From the NCBI GenBank assembly GCA_013329565.1, contig DUJZ01000097.1, forward strand, positions 1 to 6,461: DNA of 6,461 nucleotides, read 5' to 3'. Below, piece after piece: positions 1 through 4,635 of the stretch (position 1 is its first letter; every line of letters starts with the position of its first letter). The notes beneath the pieces are model-generated. The model saw nothing but the letters and a program-made list of their open reading frames with translations, did no database searches and was not told where the DNA came from. Origin of the DNA: Methanomassiliicoccales archaeon. GTDB taxonomy: Archaea > Thermoplasmatota > Thermoplasmata > Methanomassiliicoccales > UBA472. The position numbers and the translations under genes are program-made.

Positions 1-57
1 CTGAGGTATTACTCCTTCAAGAAGCGGTTGAACGAACTGAAGTCTCAAGGGCAATGA
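1..57 (+). CDS. C-terminal end of an upstream gene (partial, unidentified)
   Basis: An open frame enters from the left edge and gives 18 residues, rich in Lys, Arg, Leu and Tyr (ends KRLNELKSQGQ), before a TGA at 55-57. Its stop overlaps the cmk start codon as ATGA, the usual sign of translational coupling in one operon. The fragment is too short to identify. In many archaea the gene before cmk in the secY-adk cluster is a DUF106 membrane protein, so that is a reasonable guess from gene order only; nothing in these residues proves it. Confidence 0.6.
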   Translation: MRYYSFKKRLNELKSQGQ

Positions 58-584
58 GGATCACCATCAGCGGAATGATCGGCAGCGGCAAGACCACGGT
101 CTGCCGCATGCTCGGCGACGTTCTGGGTTACCGAACGGTCATCTCCGGCCTTGTGTTCCGGGAGATGGCCAAGGAGCTGAACATGTCCCTGGAGGAGTTC
201 GGCGATCTGGCCGAGCAGGATCCGAAGTACGACAGGCTGATCGACGAGCGCCTGCTCGATGTCGCCAAGAACGAAGAGAACGTCATACTCGAGGGGCGCC
301 TGGCAGGACAGATGCTCCGCCGGAACTCCATTCCCGCGTTCTGCATATTTTTGGACGCTCCCCTGGAAGTGCGCGTGGAGCGCGTATCCGGACGTGAAGG
401 CGTCGATATGCAGGCGGCCATGGAGGAGATGCGTTCCCGCGAGGCGAGCGAAGTGCTAAGGTACCGCAAGTTCTATGGCATCGACGTGACCGACCGTTCC
501 ATCTACGACATGGTCATCGACACCGGTTCCCTTACCCCGGAGCAGGTGGTCGAGTCGATCGTCTCCCGGGTAAGAGGTGATTGA
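54..584 (+). CDS. cmk: Cytidylate kinase, archaeal type (CMP/dCMP kinase)
   Basis: Cytosolic nucleotide kinase that transfers phosphate from ATP to CMP or dCMP in pyrimidine nucleotide supply. The 176 residues match the usual short archaeal form. A P-loop sits at the N-terminus (GMIGSGKTT, residues 7-15). An NMP-binding element EGRLAG is at 80-85, where the Arg is typical of the archaeal CMP kinase subfamily. A hydrophobic strand ends in FLDAP (99-103), a short LID-like segment ERVSGREG is at 109-116, and an Arg-rich stretch RSREASEVLRYRKFYGID follows at 127-144. The terminal DMVIDTG (152-158) is also characteristic. The ATG overlaps the previous stop (ATGA), and truB starts 1 nt after the stop, so this is the middle of an operon. 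No odd substitutions were seen. A general adenylate-kinase-like enzyme is much less likely given the motif set and the truB neighbour. Confidence 0.93.
   Translation: MRITISGMIGSGKTTVCRMLGDVLGYRTVISGLVFREMAKELNMSLEEFGDLAEQDPKYDRLIDERLLDVAKNEENVILEGRLAGQMLRRNSIPAFCIFLDAPLEVRVERVSGREGVDMQAAMEEMRSREASEVLRYRKFYGIDVTDRSIYDMVIDTGSLTPEQVVESIVSRVRGD
574..580 (+). promoter_or_regulatory. Shine-Dalgarno site that fixes the truB start
   Basis: GAGGTGA lies 5 nt before ATG 586 and overlaps the 3' end of cmk. A GTG at 577 in the same frame would lie inside this motif and have no site of its own, so ATG 586 is the better start. Confidence 0.75.
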
Positions 585-585
585 G

Positions 586-1542
586 ATGCTGGTCCGGGAC
601 AAGGACCCTAGAACGTTGGATGGAGGGAAACGTCCAGAGGACCGCTCGATCCAGGAGCTACTGGACGGCGGTGTCATAGTTCTGGATAAAGTGCAGGGAC
701 CGACCTCCCATCAGGTCACGGCGTGGGTGCGGGACATCCTGGGCGTGCAGAAGATCGGGCACGGCGGAACGTTGGATCCGAACGTAAGCGGCGTACTGCC
801 CATAGCGTTGGGAAAGGCCATACGAATGACCGATCTCGTTCTCCGCTCCAACAAGCAGTACGTCTGCCACATGTATCTGCACCGGCCGGTGGCCGAGGAA
901 AAAGTTCGTTCGGTCATCGAGACCTTCGTTGGTTCGATCTACCAGACGCCGCCCGTGCGCTCCGCGGTCAAGGTCGCCATGCGCATACGCAAGGTGCACT
1001 CCATCAATATCCTGGAGATATCCGGCCGGGACGTGCTGTTCAAGGTGGACTGCGACGCCGGGACGTATGTCCGTACGTTATGCGTGGACATCGGCGATGC
1101 TCTTGGCGTGGGAGCGAACATGAAGGCGCTACGACGCACCCGTTCCGGGACGATGACCGAAGATGACGCCGTCACGCTACAGGACCTCAAGGACGCCGTG
1201 GTCGAATGGAAGAATGGCGACGAGAAGTGGCTGCGGAGCATCATAAGGCCGATGGAGGCGCTTCTTGAGCCGCTGCCGAAGGTCATCGTCAAGGACAACG
1301 CCGTGGACGCCGTATCGCACGGCGCGGACCTCAACGCCCCTGGTGTCGTATCATTGGACGAGAACGTGGAGAAAGGGGCGCCTGTCGCGCTCTTCACCGT
1401 CAAGGGCGAGGCGTTGGGGCTAGGGACGGCCAACATGTCCGCCCGGGACATGTACAAGGCTTACAAGGGCAAGGCAGTGAAAACCGTCCGGGTGTTCCTG
1501 CCCGAGGGGACGTATCCCCGCATGTGGGGCGCTCAGCAGTAG
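586..1542 (+). CDS. truB: tRNA/rRNA pseudouridine synthase TruB/Cbf5 with PUA domain
   Basis: Archaeal Cbf5 (dyskerin homologue), the catalytic subunit of H/ACA guide RNPs with Nop10, Gar1 and L7Ae; it converts uridine to pseudouridine in rRNA and can act on tRNA U55. From ATG 586 the protein has 318 residues, close to the family norm. The catalytic domain covers about residues 25-230. The motif GHGGTLDPNVSGVLP (58-72) carries catalytic Asp64. The following NKQYVC segment (89-94) supplies the conserved Tyr. PPVRSAVK (122-129) and AGTYVRTL (158-165) are further family motifs. The C-terminal PUA domain (about 232-315) begins PLPKVIVKDNAVDAV, includes HGADLNAPGV (245-254) and ends RVFLPEGTYPRMW. 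The usual HSGTLDP reads HGGTLDP here, a mild change. It is co-transcribed with cmk (1-nt gap). The stop is TAG, followed 15 nt later by an in-frame TGA. The 3' end overlaps the convergent metallo-hydrolase gene by 10 bp. Confidence 0.95.
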   Translation: MLVRDKDPRTLDGGKRPEDRSIQELLDGGVIVLDKVQGPTSHQVTAWVRDILGVQKIGHGGTLDPNVSGVLPIALGKAIRMTDLVLRSNKQYVCHMYLHRPVAEEKVRSVIETFVGSIYQTPPVRSAVKVAMRIRKVHSINILEISGRDVLFKVDCDAGTYVRTLCVDIGDALGVGANMKALRRTRSGTMTEDDAVTLQDLKDAVVEWKNGDEKWLRSIIRPMEALLEPLPKVIVKDNAVDAVSHGADLNAPGVVSLDENVEKGAPVALFTVKGEALGLGTANMSARDMYKAYKGKAVKTVRVFLPEGTYPRMWGAQQ

Positions 1543-2546
1543 CAACCCAGGTTCGTTTGACCTTTCTTTTCTTTCTTCAATGGAATTGCAGTTACCCCCA
1601 ACCGCTTCCGTATCTCGTGCGCCAGCATATCCTCGGAGCCGTGGTTCGTGTATACCAGCGATGGAGAGCACTTCTCCACGAAGTCGATTATCTCGTAGAA
1701 GTCAGCGTGGTCAGAATAAGCGAAGCCCTGGTCCATGCCCCAGCCCATCTTCCCCATGGACCGCCCTCTGGTATCCAGGCACCAACCGGACACGTCGGCG
1801 GAACGCTTCTTCTTCAATACGCTAAGACCGTTCTCGCCCCATGCTCCCGGGCTTATTACCAGCTGCGGCTCGCTATCCATAGGATCGAAGGGAACGTAAT
1901 CGAACCTGAGGTCGTCCGATTCGAGCATACGCGTTGTATCTAGTACAGAACCGTGCAGACGCGGCTGGAAGTCCTTGAGCATGGTGATGAGCTCCTGGGA
2001 CTTGCCTAACGGATAGGCATGCAGGACGGCTGAGTACCCCTGGTTGAGCATGTCGTCCACCCAGTCATGGATGACCTTGATCATCTCCCGGCGGTCCGGG
2101 AACTTGTATCGCGGGTTCCCGTACGTAGCCTCGACTATCAGCACGTCGCACTTCTGCGGCCTCGCACCCTCGATGTCCAGGCGGTCCTGCGGGCAGAAAT
2201 CCCCGGTGTACAGCACCTTCTGGCCGGCGTCCAGCAGGAACATGTTCGAGCCCAGTATGTGCCCGGCCCCGCTGGCCTTGACCGATGGGTCGTTCCCTAG
2301 TTCAACGCTCTCCAGGAACGTCTTGGACTTCTTGCTCTTGACCCGTCCGCGCATGCAGCGCAGGGTGATGTCCGAGCAATGAATTGGACCGCCAGCGAAA
2401 CTGGACGGCATGTGGTCGGAGTGGGCGTGGGAGATGCAGCATATGCCTTCGGTGGACACCTTGCGCGGATCGAGGAAGAATCTGGTGTCGCCAAAAGCGA
2501 CCTCGATGCCGTTGCCTAATTGAACGAAAGCCCCATCCCTCTCCAT
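1533..2546 (-). CDS. MBL-fold / beta-CASP-type metallo-hydrolase (COG1236-like putative nuclease)
   Basis: Predicted zinc-dependent hydrolase related to mRNA 3'-end processing and SNM1-type nucleases. From ATG 2546 it has 337 residues. The MBL signature HAHSDH is at 40-45, followed by GAGHILGS (93-100, His96) and YTGDF (113-117, Asp116). The beta-CASP-like part shows LIVEATYG (136-143), AYPLGKSQEL (177-186), ISPGA (231-235), SDHADF (278-283) and YTNHG (299-303). These supply the acidic and His residues expected of motifs A to C, so it should be catalytically intact. PLGKSQEL is typical of COG1236 proteins, including ligase-associated exonucleases, but no ligase gene is visible here. The frame stays open up to a TTG at 2639, yet residues encoded by 2547-2639 look non-coding, and ATG 2546 has a TATA-like box at -27, fitting leaderless translation. 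The C-terminus is Lys-rich. Whether the substrate is DNA or RNA cannot be told. Confidence 0.85.
   Translation of the reverse strand: MERDGAFVQLGNGIEVAFGDTRFFLDPRKVSTEGICCISHAHSDHMPSSFAGGPIHCSDITLRCMRGRVKSKKSKTFLESVELGNDPSVKASGAGHILGSNMFLLDAGQKVLYTGDFCPQDRLDIEGARPQKCDVLIVEATYGNPRYKFPDRREMIKVIHDWVDDMLNQGYSAVLHAYPLGKSQELITMLKDFQPRLHGSVLDTTRMLESDDLRFDYVPFDPMDSEPQLVISPGAWGENGLSVLKKKRSADVSGWCLDTRGRSMGKMGWGMDQGFAYSDHADFYEIIDFVEKCSPSLVYTNHGSEDMLAHEIRKRLGVTAIPLKKEKKGQTNLGCYC
1556..1577 (+). terminator. Probable T-rich terminator of the cmk-truB operon
   Basis: Fourteen nt after the truB stop, the plus strand becomes a pyrimidine tract in which T runs are broken only by single Cs (TTTCTTTTCTTTCTT at 1563-1577). 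There is no hairpin. Archaeal RNA polymerase stops at such oligo-T tracts without a stem-loop. The tract lies inside the convergent gene, where the other strand encodes the Lys-rich tail KKEKKGQT. The terminator role is inferred. Confidence 0.5.
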
Positions 2547-2568
2547 CGGCCGTAGAATGCAGCCTCGG

Positions 2569-2577
2569 CTATTTACC
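2569..2577 (-). promoter_or_regulatory. TATA-like box for leaderless transcription of the metallo-hydrolase
   Basis: The minus strand reads GGTAAATAG, centred about 27 nt before ATG 2546. That places the expected transcription start at or next to the start codon. No Shine-Dalgarno site lies at a usable distance, as expected for a leaderless archaeal mRNA. The box is a weak match to the consensus, so this is suggestive only. Confidence 0.4.
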
Positions 2578-2635
2578 GATAACGAAGCGGTCTTCGAAAG
2601 TGCCATTGGGTTTGTCTGATCTTGCATCCCGGATA

Positions 2636-2746
2636 TCAATAAGCGAGCATGATCACGACCAGTAAGGTCAAGATCACCAACCCGATGCCCAGGAGGTACC
2701 CGAACATCTTCTTGCGTCGGACCTGGCGTTCATACGGATATGACAT
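2636..2746 (-). CDS. 36-residue single-span membrane protein, unknown function
   Basis: A short gene reads MSYPYERQVRRKKMFGYLLG and then a run of Gly, Ile, Leu, Val and Met to a terminal AY. The positive stretch RQVRRKK (7-13) precedes one hydrophobic helix (about 15-36) that runs to the C-terminus. By the positive-inside rule the N-terminus is cytoplasmic and the tail barely leaves the membrane. A strong Shine-Dalgarno site (GAGGAGTGA) ends 4 nt before the ATG, and TATA-like elements lie upstream, so it is very likely translated. I do not recognise the family. Its TGA touches a TTG (2639-2637) that opens the long frame of the downstream metallo-hydrolase, and the two may share a transcript. 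It could assist that enzyme or be an independent small membrane protein; nothing decides this. Confidence 0.7.
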   Translation of the reverse strand: MSYPYERQVRRKKMFGYLLGIGLVILTLLVVIMLAY

Positions 2747-2750
2747 CGCA

Positions 2751-2759
2751 TCACTCCTC
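2751..2759 (-). promoter_or_regulatory. Shine-Dalgarno site of the 36-residue membrane protein
   Basis: The minus strand reads GAGGAGTGA ending 4 nt before ATG 2746. It is one of the best ribosome binding sites in the window and is the main reason for calling this very short gene. Confidence 0.7.
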
Positions 2760-2788
2760 TATATTTATTGAATTGACATAGATATAGA
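2760..2788 (-). promoter_or_regulatory. AT-rich archaeal promoter for the small membrane protein gene
   Basis: Two TATA-like stretches occur on the minus strand: TCTATATC (2788-2781) and AATAAATATA (2769-2760). The first is about 26 nt before position 2758, which would give a short leader carrying the Shine-Dalgarno site; this is the better fit. The second is too close to the ATG to serve as the TATA box for a leader containing that site. Assignment is by spacing only. Confidence 0.45.
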
Positions 2789-2897
2789 TGTTGCTAACAT
2801 CCATTCCCCATCTAGCTTCGGTACCACTTGAAATTCTTCACCAAATGGGTAGAATCGTGTGTTTTTCGGCCAAATTTATTAACCGTATGTGAAGAAC
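2789..2897. other. AT-rich intergenic stretch without a recognisable gene
   Basis: This stretch separates the membrane-protein promoter from the end of the decayed gene. It contains a T5 run (2862-2866) and a TATA-like AAATTTATT (2872-2880). No convincing open frame follows either element on the plus strand, and on the minus strand the nearest start is more than 100 nt away. It may hold the terminator of the decayed gene, but no clear minus-strand T tract is present. Confidence 0.4.
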
Positions 2898-3447
2898 TTA
2901 CGTCCACTCGGCGGCGCTGCCATCATACGAGATGACCGCGATGACGTGCCCAAGAGAGGATGTGCCAGAAACGTTGGTGCTGTAGAACTAATCTCCGTGT
3001 AACCGATCGCTGATGAAGAGCGATGCCGGGTTGTACAGCGTGTCGTTGAGCTGACACTGCAGGGCGATGGCGCGCGGGAGTATGATGGTGTTCATTTCTG
3101 TCACTCGAAGAGGTTCATTTGCATGATCCCCTCATATGAGCGGCCCCAGAGGATGTTACCATGAGAATATCTCTTTCCGTGACCCATTCCAGACCTATTA
3201 TCCCTTATGGGGATGCCCCATCGATCCAGAGGAGATGGGTCAGATCATTACAAACCTCAACGCAAGGTGATGTTGCACCTTCGTTCGAAATCGTCAATCT
3301 ACGGTCCGGATGTTCGATCGCGGATGCCTGTTGGTCCAGTTCGGTGATCGGCTCGTCTACCGTCTCCGCCCTGACGTCCGACCCTATGACATAGAACGCC
3401 GCTATCACCATCAGATAGACACAGGCTACGCTGATCCATTTCTTCAC
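2898..3447 (-). pseudogene. Decayed gene for a secreted or exported protein (two frameshifts and a TAG)
   Basis: Three protein-like segments follow one another on the minus strand, each in a different frame. The first, from GTG 3447 to TAA 3205, starts with a clear signal peptide (KKWISVACVYLMVIAAFYVI, then GSDVRAE) and an acidic mature part. The second (about 3208-3104) reads GKRYSHGNILWGRSYEGIMQ then MNLF. The third (about 3106-2898) reads VTEMNTIILPRAIALQCQLN through SLFISDRL, meets TAG at 2990-2988, and continues FYSTNVSGTSSLGHVIAVIS to EWT and TAA. Each change of frame equals the loss of one base. Third positions in the second and third segments are mostly G or C, as in the intact genes and unlike the AT-rich flanks, so this was coding sequence. 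A reconstruction gives about 180 residues. I do not recognise the family. Sequencing error could explain one shift (near GGGG/CCCC runs at 3209-3219) but hardly all lesions. Confidence 0.55.
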
Positions 3448-3616
3448 AAAAGAGTTCGTCCAACTTTCCCCCTAAGATGTTTGAAAAATCATGTTTTTCA
3501 TTGACATTTAACTGTGATCGGAGCATTCTCCTTTCGTAGAATGATCCTAAAAAGGGGACTGCGCGGACCGTTTTTACAATGATACATCTCATTTTCACCC
3601 ACCTCCCCCTGTCAGT
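3448..3616. other. AT-rich gap with an orphan minus-strand start signal
   Basis: No intact gene was found here. On the minus strand GGAGGTG (3606-3600) stands 7 nt before ATG 3592 (also a GTG at 3598), a textbook ribosome site. The frame from ATG 3592 (MRCIIVKTVRAVPFLGSFYE and on) stays open to 3299, but after about residue 48 it merely shadows the signal-peptide frame of the decayed gene. Its codons before that are AT-rich at third positions, unlike the real genes here. It may be the original start of the decayed gene, joined through another frameshift near 3450, or a separate relic. Confidence 0.35.
3482..3500. repeat. Short inverted repeat (7-bp arms, 5-bp loop)
   Basis: TGAAAAA (3482-3488) and TTTTTCA (3494-3500) are perfect inverted copies around TCATG. 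The site lies upstream of the decayed gene's GTG start and could have been an operator or a weak hairpin. Short A/T-rich arms arise easily by chance in an AT-rich gap. Confidence 0.35.
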
Positions 3617-3626
3617 CCTTTATATC
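3616..3626 (+). promoter_or_regulatory. TATA-box promoter of the RecA-like / PolB cassette
   Basis: CCTTTATATCC is close to the archaeal TATA consensus and is the best match in the window. Its centre is about 26 nt before position 3647, giving a leader of some 8-9 nt that may retain part of the GGTGA site (3646-3650), 4 nt before ATG 3655. The same bases on the minus strand read GGATATAAAGG, which could serve the start signals at 3598/3592, so the box may be shared by divergent transcripts. Confidence 0.6.
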
Positions 3627-3654
3627 CTCAAGGCGAAGTTGGTGCGGTGAGCAG

Positions 3655-4392
3655 ATGTACCGCTCCATGCCCGAGATGGTGACCGAACCGCTGGTCCACG
3701 ATTTCCATTCTGTAACAGATGGAATGCTGGCCACCACCGCCATACCCCCGGTGGACGAACTTCTCGGAGGGTTGGAACCGGGAACGGTCACCACCATCGA
3801 CAGTTCCGACAAGCTGCTGTTCAACCTGGTCAACATGCTGAGCGTGAACTTCGTCCGCGAATGGCATCGCGACGTGATCTGGGTGGATGGCGGGAACTCC
3901 GTCAATCCATACGATCTCACGTACGTGTGCAAGCGCTTCCGGCTGCGCCCGGAGGAGGTGCTGAACAGCATCAACGTCTCCCGGGCCTTCACCGCCTACC
4001 AGATGTCCACCTTGGTCGAGGAATCGCTTGAGGAGGAGCTGTGCCGCAACAAGGGCGGCATGGTCGTGGTGTCCTGCTACCCGGACCTCTTCCAGGACGC
4101 GGACATGGACTGGGGAGAATCTCTGAAGCTCATGGAGAGGGGCATGGGCAAGCTGCGCTCGTTAACGGCCAAGCACCGCACCGTGAGCGTGGTCACGAAC
4201 TATGGTTTGGCTAAGCTCATGTACCGCAAGGGTTTGCGCTCCCTCTTCTACGAGAAGGTGGACCGGGTGGTCAGCATAGAGCACCGCTCCGGCTACGTGC
4301 GCATTTCGCTGCCGAGGGAAGAGAAGGAGATCATGTACCGGCCGGTCCCGCCGAACCAGACCACTTTGGACGAATATCGGAGACGGTTCTGA
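3655..4392 (+). CDS. RecA/RadA-fold protein with degenerate nucleotide-binding site (ImuA-like role inferred)
   Basis: The 245-residue protein follows the RecA/RadA core layout. PPVDELLGGLEPGTVTTI (31-48) matches the strand that leads to the P-loop, but the GxxxxGK(T/S) that should follow is replaced by DSSDKLLF (49-56). VIWVDGG (74-80) and RFRLRPEEVLNSINVSRAFT (94-113) resemble the RadA segment that reads RFGLDPEEVLDNI and VARAF. The Walker B strand GGMVVVSCYPDLF (134-146) lacks its Asp (VVVS). TVSVVTNYG (176-184) and DRVVSIEH (203-210) complete the sheet. The C-terminal QTTLDEYR (235-242) resembles a PCNA-interacting motif. It probably does not hydrolyse ATP and acts as a structural or recruiting factor. 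It is first in the operon, and its TGA overlaps the next ATG by 1 nt. An upstream GGTGA supports the start. RadB and KaiC-like ATPases are alternatives, but both keep a P-loop. Confidence 0.75.
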   Translation: MYRSMPEMVTEPLVHDFHSVTDGMLATTAIPPVDELLGGLEPGTVTTIDSSDKLLFNLVNMLSVNFVREWHRDVIWVDGGNSVNPYDLTYVCKRFRLRPEEVLNSINVSRAFTAYQMSTLVEESLEEELCRNKGGMVVVSCYPDLFQDADMDWGESLKLMERGMGKLRSLTAKHRTVSVVTNYGLAKLMYRKGLRSLFYEKVDRVVSIEHRSGYVRISLPREEKEIMYRPVPPNQTTLDEYRRRF

Positions 4393-4631
4393 TGGGCCGC
4401 ACCGTACCGACGTACCGCATGGCCTCGGAATCACTCTTCCAGAGCTGGAGCGATTTCCGACGCGCCCTTCCGCAGGAGGACCGCGAGGCGTTCGACAGAC
4501 TTTCCGACAAGGTCCGGATGCACGCCTCCGCTTGTTCCGTTGCCGCTTTCCTCGACCCTCTGGAGGGGGCGTTGCTCTCCATCCTCCTGGAGCAGGAGAA
4601 GGAGCTGGAACGCTTGCGCAAGAAGGCTTGA
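4392..4631 (+). CDS. Small charged helical protein of the PolB cassette, unknown function
   Basis: The 79-residue soluble protein has no signal peptide or membrane segment. It is nearly all helix-forming: SWSDFRRALPQEDREAFDRL (18-37) is strongly charged, KVRMHASACSVAAF (40-53) is amphipathic, and the C-terminus GALLSILLEQEKELERLRKK (59-78) looks like a short coiled coil. The start overlaps the previous stop (TGATG), and the polymerase gene begins 4 nt after its own stop, so the three proteins are probably made in linked amounts. From memory, similar short proteins sit beside PolB2-type polymerases in other archaea, but I cannot confirm this here. A role as bridge between the RecA-like protein and the polymerase is inferred from position and the coiled-coil end. 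No DNA-binding helix-turn-helix is obvious. Confidence 0.75.
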   Translation: MGRTVPTYRMASESLFQSWSDFRRALPQEDREAFDRLSDKVRMHASACSVAAFLDPLEGALLSILLEQEKELERLRKKA

Positions 4632-4635
4632 TCGA

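Noticed and set aside
577..585. GTG 577 as an alternative start of truB
   Set aside because: It lies inside the GAGGTGA site that serves ATG 586 and adds only three unconserved residues.
939..1457. Minus-strand open frame of 172 residues inside truB
   Set aside because: It is antisense to the motif-confirmed Cbf5 gene, Ser/Thr/Arg-rich, and has no start signal.
3131..3140. Perfect 10-bp palindrome CTCATATGAG
   Set aside because: It falls inside the decayed coding segment, stands alone with no second copy seen, and is short enough to be chance.
3161..3394. Plus-strand open frame of 77 residues in the middle gap
   Set aside because: It is antisense to the decayed secreted-protein gene, whose minus-strand frames show a signal peptide and coding-like third positions; no ribosome site precedes the ATG.
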